Shown piece after piece: positions 1 through 5,341 of a DNA stretch of 7,804 nucleotides. The position numbers and the translations under genes are program-made. The notes beneath the pieces were generated by a model. The model saw only the letters and a list, made by a program, of their open reading frames with translations, had not been told where the DNA came from and made no database searches. Each line of letters opens with the position of its first letter. The stretch's first letter is position 1. This DNA is from JACMME01 sp051005015 (GTDB lineage Bacteria; Gemmatimonadota; Gemmatimonadetes; Gemmatimonadales; Gemmatimonadaceae): positions 1 through 7,804 of the forward strand of contig JBPCJT010000142.1 in NCBI GenBank assembly GCA_051005015.1, given 5' to 3'.

Positions 1-816
1 GAGCCCGCCATCGAGCTCGAGGAGATGGTTGTCGAGACGCCCACGTTCTCCTGGCAGGATTACATCGACACGCGGGTCTTTCACCTCCTGATGACCATCT
101 TTTTCTATGAGGGGAACATTCAGGAAGCATTCGAGTTCGCTCGTCAGGAGGGCGTGAAGCCATTCGACTTGCTGGTGCGGATGCAATCCATGCTCGGCGA
201 GGCGCCGGCCGCGTTCCGGCACGTAATTGCCGAATTCCTGGAGGAAAGCGAGAAGGAGCTCTTCTCCAGCCGCGAGGCCTGCCACGCGTGGGCAGTGGAG
301 CACATGGATCAGCTGATAAATGGCTCGCTCGGCGGCAACTTGCTGAGCAAGTACTCCATGCTCGGCCGCTTCTACGCGACTCGCGAAGGGCTCGACTTTC
401 TCGAGGTGACGATCAAGTCCGCACTCGCGGATCGTTTAGTCGAAGAGAGGGAGCAGGAGCTTACCACGGTCATGAATTACCTCCGGTGCGTGCTGCTTCA
501 AACGCCCTTCGCGAAGGCGATGAAGGAGGCGCCGCTCTGGGTGACGTCCTTTGACGTGGAATCGTGGCGTGACGGCGCGTACTCACGCCCGCTGGAATCG
601 TACAGGTTTGAAGAGCCGAGAACCTATGCCACGGCTGTGGAGCTGCAGAAACAGGCGGTAATCCTCAGCCGTATCGCGACATTCGGCGAGAATCCATCTG
701 GACTGGGCAAATTCACGCGGACAATGTTCGCGCAGGATCTGCGTCGCATGCTCGTGCCGCTGGAGCTCGGGATGCCGATGAAGGCGGAGCGGTTCAGAAT
801 CGCTGCGGCGGGATAA
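1..816 (+). CDS. C-terminal part of a probable radical SAM (B12-binding type) protein; 5' end outside window
   Basis: The frame is open from the first base, reading EPAIELEE before the first ATG at 25, so this is the 3' end of a longer gene rather than one starting at 25. No CxxxCxxC motif or barrel is present here. The segment is largely helical. Its beginning, with VVETPTFSWQDYIDTRVFHL, resembles the region that follows the radical SAM barrel in B12-binding-domain radical SAM proteins, where a 'VVET.t.s.eDw...RVF.w' pattern is common and is followed by helices. That assignment is recognition from memory, not a search. The gene ends at TAA 814-816 and is followed by a strong hairpin. It converges on the lysyl oxidase gene and shows no operon link to anything else in the window. 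The substrate cannot be told from this fragment. Confidence 0.6.
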   Translation, partial: EPAIELEEMVVETPTFSWQDYIDTRVFHLLMTIFFYEGNIQEAFEFARQEGVKPFDLLVRMQSMLGEAPAAFRHVIAEFLEESEKELFSSREACHAWAVEHMDQLINGSLGGNLLSKYSMLGRFYATREGLDFLEVTIKSALADRLVEEREQELTTVMNYLRCVLLQTPFAKAMKEAPLWVTSFDVESWRDGAYSRPLESYRFEEPRTYATAVELQKQAVILSRIATFGENPSGLGKFTRTMFAQDLRRMLVPLELGMPMKAERFRIAAAG

Positions 817-855
817 TCATCGAGCCCGTTGCGCGGTCAGGAACGCCCTCATTTG

Positions 856-897
856 CAACGTGTCCCACCGGAGAACTCACTCAGGTGGGACACGTTG
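856..897. terminator. 14-bp perfect hairpin between convergent genes, probable bidirectional terminator
   Basis: CAACGTGTCCCACC at 856-869 pairs perfectly with GGTGGGACACGTTG at 884-897, leaving a 14-nt loop. It lies 39 bases after the stop of the plus-strand gene and 42 bases beyond the stop of the minus-strand lysyl oxidase gene, which is where a shared terminator would be expected. Neither side carries a long T tract (TTCT on the right; AAATGAG on the minus-strand exit), so it is not a textbook intrinsic terminator. It may also protect the 3' ends of mRNAs. Confidence 0.6.
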
Positions 898-939
898 TTC
901 TACAGGCATCACACGGAATGGCGAGCCCGGAATTGAAAC

Positions 940-1809
940 CTAACGTCCGGAGTGCTCGATCTCGTCGGCAGCCGTGGGATCGGGATCGTTCTTGTACGGG
1001 CCGGCTGGCCCGCTCGCCGGGACATAGATCGTTACTCGCATGGTGTTATTGGCGTAGTTGCTTTCGGTGAACTGGTGGCACAGCCCGGTGGCTGGATCGG
1101 TCACGCGCGGGCAGGCCTTTTTGCCGTTCGCTGCATAGGCCGGATTCACCTCTACCTGGATGTAGTACCATCCCGCTGGAACGACTTCCTGGCCGTCGCC
1201 CCCGTCGAGGACGAAGTACTGTCCGCCAAGATACCAGAGATACGTGTCGGACCACCCCTTGGAGATACCCTGGAATCCGTCTACGCTGAGCGTTCCGCAA
1301 CTCCAGTAGTTGCGCGGGGAATCACGATAAATGGTGTTGTAGGGATCCGTGTCGAGCATGCAAAAGCCCTGCTTGGCTGAGCGCCATACCTTGCCGTCGG
1401 TTACGCCGATCAGGGAATACGTCGCGTAATTCTGGAAATGGAAGTGGTCATGGCAGGTGGAAAGCTCGTAGAGCCCGTCGTTCGCATTGTAATGGTCCAG
1501 CGGACTGCCGATGTAAACATCAGCGTCCCCAATGTTCGGCGTGGTAACGGTGAAGCGGAGCAGCCGGCGGTTGCCGGGCGTGACTCCGCCCTCCTGCACG
1601 CTACAGAAGCTGCCTGACAGATTCTCGTTTTTTACTCGCCACTTGTTCTCGGTGCTCTTTTGATCGACGATGAGATCTGCAAGCCCAATAGTGTCAATTC
1701 GAGAAGGATCATTATAAACAGCGGCACTGGGCGCGACGGGTGAAGCATCCTCGGGCGCCGTGCTGCAGGCGGCGGCAAGAAAGAGAGCGGCGAGTGAGCG
1801 ACGCATCAT
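940..1809 (-). CDS. Lysyl oxidase family copper amine oxidase, probable lipoprotein (289 aa)
   Basis: Lysyl oxidases oxidise lysine side-chain amines (or other primary amines) to aldehydes using copper and a lysine tyrosylquinone (LTQ) cofactor. Numbering from ATG 1809: residues 1-15 (MMRRSLAALFLAAAC) form a short export leader ending in a relaxed lipobox with C15. The copper motif CHDHFH gives H119+1, i.e. H120, H122 and H124. K146 in AKQGFCMLDT matches the LTQ lysine of animal LOX (GHKASFCLEDT). Y190 in GWSDTY matches the LTQ tyrosine (GCYDTY). The tail VEVNPAY...ESNYANNTMRV matches the family's SVNP...ESDYTNNVVR. So copper ligands and both cofactor residues are kept. The same frame stays open upstream to 1971, but that part is arginine/cysteine-rich without family likeness, and the hydrophobic leader starts at 1809 (ATG ATG). 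A GAGG lies about 12 nt upstream. The gene stands alone. Its natural substrate in bacteria is unknown to me. Confidence 0.9.
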   Translation of the reverse strand: MMRRSLAALFLAAACSTAPEDASPVAPSAAVYNDPSRIDTIGLADLIVDQKSTENKWRVKNENLSGSFCSVQEGGVTPGNRRLLRFTVTTPNIGDADVYIGSPLDHYNANDGLYELSTCHDHFHFQNYATYSLIGVTDGKVWRSAKQGFCMLDTDPYNTIYRDSPRNYWSCGTLSVDGFQGISKGWSDTYLWYLGGQYFVLDGGDGQEVVPAGWYYIQVEVNPAYAANGKKACPRVTDPATGLCHQFTESNYANNTMRVTIYVPASGPAGPYKNDPDPTAADEIEHSGR

Positions 1810-2031
1810 TGGGGAGGCCTCGATGTGAAAGGAGGAAACATCCAGGCGTGGAGCCAGTGAGCCGTGCCCCGCCGGAGGTGGACAACTCCATGATAGGCTT
1901 CTCAGCTTGCGGAGGCAATACTGACGTTTACACCTTTGCCGGCGGGGTAGACAGCCTGAATGCGGCAACATTCAATAGCAGACGGGGGGCGCGAGGTGGC
2001 AGATGCGCCCTTACCGACACCGGAATATTGG

Positions 2032-2115
2032 GACAGGATGGGCAGGATTGACAGGAGAAAACAATCCACCTGAATCATTTCCGCTTGTATCCTGTTCAAT
2101 CCTGTTCATCCTGTC
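2032..2115. repeat. Imperfect inverted repeat of CAGGAT-type units, followed by a T tract
   Basis: The left arm (2032-2056) contains three spaced copies of an ACAGGA/GCAGGA unit about 9 nt apart. The right arm (2090-2115) contains three copies of TCCTGT at the same pitch. Reverse-complementing the right arm gives GACAGGATGAACAGGATT..., which matches the left arm's GACAGGATGGGCAGGATT... with about two substitutions and one inserted base. The loop is about 33 nt. The right arm is followed by AAAGCTTTTTTCC, so the plus-strand transcript would end in a hairpin and U tract. Similar CAGGAT/ATCCTG arrays occur as dispersed repeats in environmental bacterial genomes, as I recall. It may be a non-autonomous mobile relic or a terminator-like element. 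Confidence 0.7.
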
Positions 2116-2183
2116 AAAGCTTTTTTCCTAGAGCGGTCGCGATTTTCGTTCGCCGCGTTGACCCGGGGCGCTTCCCCGTTTTC

Positions 2184-2223
2184 GGTGCGTTGTCATATTT
2201 ATGTAACCCACCCAAAACGCACC
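2184..2223. repeat. Short perfect inverted repeat (8-bp arms, 24-nt spacer)
   Basis: GGTGCGTT at 2184-2191 is the exact reverse complement of AACGCACC at 2216-2223. The spacer is AT-rich (CATATTTATG), in contrast to the surrounding GC-rich DNA. No T tract follows. It could be an operator-like or element-end sequence. Eight matching bases at this distance can also arise by chance. Confidence 0.35.
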
Positions 2224-2410
2224 ACAAAACAAGGAGTTGCCAGGAGATTCTTCCGCGTAGGGGCTTCTTGAGCCTCCACTCCCGCCTCCCTCGTCTGGCA
2301 CCAGCGATCGCCCCCCGCTGGACCGCTCCGCGTCAACCGGCCATGGCGCGAATGCGGAAGGTAGGCCGCATGGCGTGGAGATGCGTGACCGCCTTATCGA
2401 ACGAGGCGCC

Positions 2411-2488
2411 CTCCAGCAGTGCATCAGCCACTTTGGGATCGAAGTGACGACCTTTACCCTGCTCGATTTCGTCGAGGACCCTTTGAAG
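2411..2488 (-). pseudogene. Remnant of the C-terminal end of an HD-GYP phosphodiesterase domain
   Basis: One minus-strand frame reads LQRVLDEIEQGKGRHFDPKV followed by ADALLEG. This fits the conserved end of HD-GYP domains ('eALeeIrrGkGthFDPevvdaFl'), the c-di-GMP hydrolase family found in response regulators. The catalytic HD and GYP motifs, which lie about 50 to 150 residues upstream in an intact protein, are absent. The sequence before it in this frame (RGKRYGVRYEPRDAG...) is only an out-of-frame reading of the neighbouring kinase remnant. The match begins at about 2488, exactly where the kinase likeness in the other frame stops. The frame runs on to a TGA at 2333 without further likeness. 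It is a short fossil, not a working gene. Confidence 0.65.
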
Positions 2489-2601
2489 GCCCAGAGGCTG
2501 CCGCTGGACTGCTTTACAATTCCGTACGCGGTCGCCTTGAAAATGTGGGCCTGCGTCTCGCGGCTCATACCGCACCCCGTATCGCTTACCGCGAGGCATG
2601 A
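2485..2601 (-). pseudogene. Remnant of a histidine kinase ATPase (HATPase_c) domain with internal deletion
   Basis: The minus-strand frame reads SCLAVSDTGCGMSRETQAHIF, then ATAYGIVKQSSGSLWAF. The first part is the G1 box of PAS-type sensor kinases ('LaVsDTGcGMs.etqahIFEPFFTTK'). The second is the segment right after the G2 box ('GLGLatvYGIVkQSgGhIwv'). Between IF (about 2539) and ATAYG (about 2535) the expected stretch of about 16 residues, EPFFTTK...GTGLGL, is missing in frame, so the ATP lid and G2 glycines are gone. N box and phospho-acceptor domain are absent as well. Likeness ends abruptly at about 2485, where the HD-GYP remnant begins in another frame, and at about 2601, where a plus-strand receiver fragment begins. 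It cannot encode an active kinase. Confidence 0.75.
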
Positions 2602-2742
2602 CGTGCGGGCCGGCAGGCAGACACGGTCATACGCCAGCGGTTTCTGGAGCAGGGAGCGGCATTAATTGAAAAACCGTTCAGCCCCACACGGTTGTCTAGT
2701 AAGGTACGGGAGGTGCTGGATGAAGCGAGACGGGAGACGTGA
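2598..2742 (+). pseudogene. Remnant of a response-regulator receiver domain (C-terminal third)
   Basis: The plus-strand frame from 2620 reads DTVIRQRFLEQGAALIEKPF, then SPTRLSSKVREVLDEARRET and TGA at 2740-2742. This is the end of a receiver domain as found at the C terminus of hybrid sensor kinases. It includes the conserved Lys-Pro (KPF) pair after beta-5 and the final helix 'L..kVReVLd'. Just upstream, ATG ACG TGC GGG CCG GCA GGC (2598-2618) reads MTCGPAG in another frame and fits the preceding 'MTSGYAG' with a one-base shift at about 2619. The phospho-acceptor Asp and earlier strands are missing. The fragment runs opposite to the adjacent kinase remnant, although in an intact hybrid kinase the receiver follows the ATPase on the same strand. 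It is a fossil. Confidence 0.75.
2669..2693 (-). terminator. Weak candidate terminator for the minus-strand operon
   Basis: On the minus strand AACCGT (2693-2688) can pair with ACGGTT (2677-2672), with a 10-nt loop, and runs into a short T stretch ending at 2669. It lies about 80 bases after the operon's last stop codon. The stem is only 6 bp and the same bases are explained by the receiver-domain remnant on the other strand, so this may be chance. Confidence 0.2.
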
Positions 2743-2775
2743 TACGTGAGGCGTGATACGTGATGCGTAATTACG
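2738..2775. repeat. Tandem CGTGATACGTGA repeat with adjoining palindrome
   Basis: CGTGATACGTGA occurs at 2738-2749 and again at 2752-2763 (period 14), and each copy is itself built of CGTGAT/ACGTGA half units. It is followed by the 10-bp perfect palindrome CGTAATTACG at 2766-2775, which contains the stop codon of the minus-strand operon's last gene (2773-2771). On the minus strand one frame reads THHVSRLTYHVSRL, a pattern I associate with dispersed repeats in several environmental phyla. The repeat starts within the last codons of the receiver remnant, so it sits exactly at the boundary between the decayed stretch and the operon. Confidence 0.65.
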
Positions 2776-4690
2776 GGACTAGGAAGGCGGGGTCGTAGTC
2801 CGCTGCCAGGCGGCCCAGAACGACTGCCGCCTGTGCTCCGTGGCCGGGGAGCGTGACGACGTCGCCGTCGCTGTCGGCTGCGCCGAGCGTGGCCAGGCAG
2901 ACTGAACGCGTACACGTGAAGTCGGCGAGGCGATTCGACGCCCTGGTGAAGACTTCGGCAAGCTCTCCGGTGCGCGCGATGTGGCGAACGGAGGCGCTGT
3001 CACCTCCGGTGACGAAGAGCAGCGCGGAGCCGTCGCCATTCCAGGACGGGGCAAACGCGCCGGTCGACTCGTGGGTTATCTGGGTGGCCGTGCCGCCCGC
3101 ACGGGGGATGCTGAACAGCTGCGACGTATTCGTGCGCGCGGAGGTGAAGGCGATCACGTCGCCCGACGGGCTCCAGGCCGGCGACCGCTCCGGGATGAAG
3201 GTGGACGACCCGGTCGCCAGAGGGCGCTGGTTGGCGCCAGTTACATCCATTAGCCAGATGCGTGGCGTTCCGCTCCTCGCGCTCACGAAGGCGATCGTCG
3301 TGCCCGCCGGGTCGAGCGCGGGCTCGCCGTCGGGAGCCGGCGCGTTCGTGAGCCGCTGCTGATTCTGCAGCCCCGTGTCCGCGACGTAGATCTCGGCGTT
3401 CCCGTCGCGCAGCGAGGTGTACGCAATGCGGCCAGCGGCGCTATGCGGCTGTGTGTCCTCCTGCCCCGGGGCCGATAGCCGTCGTACGACATTCGCGTCA
3501 GAACGGTAGATGCCTGGCAGTCCGTCCACGAGCGAAGTGAAGACGAATGGAGGAACTGGGGTGAGGTTGGGACTGACGGAGTCACCGCAGCTGGCTGACA
3601 CCACTGCGACAGCGACGACAGTGGCTGCGGAGGGGACGTGCCGGCCCAGGCGCCGGACCAGATTTGCGCCCAGCCGCTGGACGCTGCGTGGAGAGCCCTC
3701 CGCGATGACGCCCGCATACTGAAACACTCGTTCGGCGAGCAGGTTGTCGCGCAGCGGCACCGCGAGCGCGAGTCGCACTCTGGCGACGCGGCGCACCGTT
3801 CTTGATGCTCCCGAACGGTACAGCGGCAGCCTCTGCTCGATTTCGCCGGCGGCGGAGATAAGTGTTTTAAGCGCCGAGCTTTGTGGGCTCCGCGCGACGT
3901 AGCTATCGAGGGCAGCAGGCGAGACGTCCGCGGTGTAGAGGCGAGCCACGTCGGCGAGATCGCGCTGGCGGTACCGGTGTGTCCAGTTGACGGTCACCGC
4001 GTGCTCGAGCGCATGCAAAAGAAGGTGGGTCGGCGTGGGAACGAGGAGAGTAGCCCCACCCACATCCACCGGCCGCGCTTCCCGCCAGAGGTTCGCGAGG
4101 AGCTCGGCGGATTTTCCTGTGGCATCCGATATCCCGTTCGGCGACGAGGCGTCCGCCCCACCAGAGAGGCGGTGGTGAATTTCGATGCCCAACGAGCCGG
4201 CGCGAACCAGGCCGCCGAGGTGATGGGGGGCCGCCACGCCGCTCGCTTCGTACGACAGCTCCCGCAGCAGCAGCCCGTGAAATCGTTCGGCGTCACGGGG
4301 ACGGAGCAGCAGGTCGATGTCCGCGATGGATCGCTGTCCGGGCATCTCTCCCGCCGCGATTCGCGCGGCCCCCTTGAGCACCGCCACGTCAATCTCGTGA
4401 CGCGCAGCCAGTGCCGCCACCTCGCGGAGCTGCTGCCGTAGCATGATGGCGCGGCGCACCGACTCGGCGGTTTCCCGCTGCAGCATGCAGCCAAGCCAGG
4501 GCGGCAGAAACCCGGTGAAATTCGCGCCACTCAGCGCCCGGTGTAGCTGCACGGCGCACCCCTCGAAGGCCAAAACGCGCGTCCAGTATCGCTCGGGAGC
4601 GGCGAGGGCCCGATTGGCCAGGCGCGGTGACGGGCGATCGCCGCGCAGTACCGCCGCGGCAAAATCGTACACATCCAGGCTAGGCGCCAT
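2771..4690 (-). CDS. Nucleotidyltransferase-family protein fused to a membrane segment and a TolB-like beta-propeller (639 aa)
   Basis: Residues about 1-350 (from ATG 4690) fit the NTP_transf_5-type nucleotidyltransferases found beside PqqD/HPr-kinase genes. The signature is VLKGAA at 104-109, then QRSIADIDLLLR at 119-130, with the DxD pair expected to bind metal. A later helical part contains HLLLHALEHA (222-231). Residues 352-367 (VPSAATVVAVAVV...) are hydrophobic and lead to SASCGDS, which looks like a lipoprotein leader. From about 380 on come TolB/WD40-like blades: GRIAYTSLRDGNAEIYVADT, TTIAFVSARSGTPRIWLMD, SPAWSPSGDVIAFTSAR, FAPSWNGDGSALLF. Family members normally end near residue 350, so this is a fusion. 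I saw no in-frame ATG, GTG or TTG just before the leader. The start at 4690 overlaps the upstream gene by 11 nt; a GTG at 4747 is an alternative. An NTase that acts inside the cell with an exported propeller is inferred. Confidence 0.8.
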   Translation of the reverse strand: MAPSLDVYDFAAAVLRGDRPSPRLANRALAAPERYWTRVLAFEGCAVQLHRALSGANFTGFLPPWLGCMLQRETAESVRRAIMLRQQLREVAALAARHEIDVAVLKGAARIAAGEMPGQRSIADIDLLLRPRDAERFHGLLLRELSYEASGVAAPHHLGGLVRAGSLGIEIHHRLSGGADASSPNGISDATGKSAELLANLWREARPVDVGGATLLVPTPTHLLLHALEHAVTVNWTHRYRQRDLADVARLYTADVSPAALDSYVARSPQSSALKTLISAAGEIEQRLPLYRSGASRTVRRVARVRLALAVPLRDNLLAERVFQYAGVIAEGSPRSVQRLGANLVRRLGRHVPSAATVVAVAVVSASCGDSVSPNLTPVPPFVFTSLVDGLPGIYRSDANVVRRLSAPGQEDTQPHSAAGRIAYTSLRDGNAEIYVADTGLQNQQRLTNAPAPDGEPALDPAGTTIAFVSARSGTPRIWLMDVTGANQRPLATGSSTFIPERSPAWSPSGDVIAFTSARTNTSQLFSIPRAGGTATQITHESTGAFAPSWNGDGSALLFVTGGDSASVRHIARTGELAEVFTRASNRLADFTCTRSVCLATLGAADSDGDVVTLPGHGAQAAVVLGRLAADYDPAFLVP

Positions 4691-5075
4691 GAACCAGTAT
4701 GGGCCGGAAGGTCTCCAGCCCCTCTGCAGGTTCGCCGACCGGCTCACCGTTCAGCGTCACCCAGGCGTGCCCCGCGAACTTGCTGGAGTTGCCCGCGACT
4801 CCGATGTGCACGCGCGGACGGAGGCCGTGCTGCCGCAGCATGGTGTACAGTACCAGCGACCGCGTTAGACAGGTGCTCTTCCAGGGGCCTCGCCCCACGC
4901 CAAGCCAGCGGTCCACACGCCGGGCCAGCACCACCGGTCGCACGCCGGACGTCGCTCGCACGGGCCACCGGTCACAGGCGTGGAGCACCGTACCGAGAGG
5001 AAGCATGCGCAGCGACAGAGGAACCACGATCGCGGCCGCCAGCGCGAGCGCGCGTTCCGCGTTGCTGGTGCTCAT
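4680..5075 (-). CDS. Transglutaminase-like peptidase, lasso peptide B2 type (131 aa)
   Basis: This matches the Transglut_core3 family, the leader peptidases (B2) of lasso peptide clusters. After an N-terminal helical part, the core reads WKSTCLTRSLVLYTMLRQHG with nucleophile C69, then VHIGVAG...FAGHAWVTLNGEPV with H103. In the family the third catalytic residue is an Asp about 12 residues after the His (in McjB, C150/H182/D194, from memory). Here that position is E115 in VGEPAEG, so the triad may be Cys-His-Glu or may be completed by another residue. Length is usual for a stand-alone B2. The ATG overlaps the TGA of the PqqD-like gene (ATGA), as is common for split B1/B2 pairs. Its expected job is cleaving the leader from a precursor bound by the PqqD-like partner. 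No precursor is visible. Confidence 0.85.
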   Translation of the reverse strand: MSTSNAERALALAAAIVVPLSLRMLPLGTVLHACDRWPVRATSGVRPVVLARRVDRWLGVGRGPWKSTCLTRSLVLYTMLRQHGLRPRVHIGVAGNSSKFAGHAWVTLNGEPVGEPAEGLETFRPILVHGA

Positions 5076-5341
5076 TCCGGCACCACGACGAGGAGACCTT
5101 CGGCAAGGAGCTCGTCTACCAGACGCTCGGCCGATGCGAACGCGAGCGAGCGATCCACGCCGTACTCCTCGCTGAGCCGGCTCGCGATTCTGTCGAGGCC
5201 AATGTTCCCGGCGAGCAGCCCCCAGATCGCCATTCCAGTCGAATTGAGAGAATAGTAGCGTTTTGTTACCATATGCAGAACGACGGCGCCGTCCTCCACC
5301 TCGGCGAAGACCGCATCGCCGGAGATTTTATGGGTGCTCAC
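5072..5341 (-). CDS. PqqD-like peptide-binding protein, lasso peptide B1 type (89 aa)
   Basis: This is a stand-alone RiPP recognition element. Such proteins bind the leader of a precursor peptide in a cleft between a three-stranded sheet and a winged helix. The sequence fits: strand region DAVFAEVEDGAVVLHMVTKRYYSLN (about 9-33) with the typical 'g.yy.LN.tg..iW.lL' continuation (STGMAIWGLLAG, 34-45), followed by helices RIASRLSEEYGVD and ERLVDELLAEGLL (51-84). The start is GTG at 5341, which overlaps the kinase stop (GTGA) and has GAAGG upstream at a suitable distance. The frame is open far upstream, but that part is the shadow of the kinase gene. It lies directly before the B2 gene, as in split lasso B1/B2 pairs. 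PqqD-like proteins also serve other radical SAM RiPP systems and the so-called HPr-rel-A exosortase-associated system, so context alone does not prove lasso. Confidence 0.87.
   Translation of the reverse strand: MSTHKISGDAVFAEVEDGAVVLHMVTKRYYSLNSTGMAIWGLLAGNIGLDRIASRLSEEYGVDRSLAFASAERLVDELLAEGLLVVVPE

Larger units (their letters stand above)
1810..2410. other. Gene-free stretch upstream of the lysyl oxidase gene
   Basis: No open frame here has a convincing protein signature. The frames that cross it on both strands are low-complexity or Arg/Pro/Ser-rich and change character without domain boundaries. It should hold the minus-strand promoter for the lysyl oxidase gene (1809), but I see no clear -35/-10 pair. 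It also holds two inverted repeats listed separately (2032-2115 and 2184-2223). From about 2224 to 2410 I recognise nothing except the trailing end of the HD-GYP remnant frame, which stops at 2333. Confidence 0.5.

Noticed and set aside
1810..1971. N-terminal extension of the lysyl oxidase frame to ATG 1971
   Set aside because: The extra 54 residues are Cys/Arg-rich without family likeness and would bury the export leader that starts at 1809.
1740..2051. Plus-strand open frame with a nearby AAAGGAGGA sequence (about 1828) that looks like a ribosome binding site
   Set aside because: The AGGAGG lies inside the frame, not before its start. The protein has no recognisable features and overlaps the real lysyl oxidase gene and its upstream region.
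2032..2115. Possible CRISPR array from the regularly spaced CAGGAT units
   Set aside because: The units are about 9 nt apart with no unique spacers and occur in inverted arms, which does not fit a CRISPR array.
2158..2199. Possible promoter from TTGACC and CATATT
   Set aside because: The gap between the two hexamers is about 30 bases, too long for a normal sigma-70-type promoter.
2128..2568. A 146-codon minus-strand frame that could be called a small protein
   Set aside because: Only its first 28 codons resemble anything (a histidine kinase ATPase fragment with an internal deletion); the rest is Ser/Arg/Gly-rich out-of-frame sequence, so it is treated as a pseudogene remnant.
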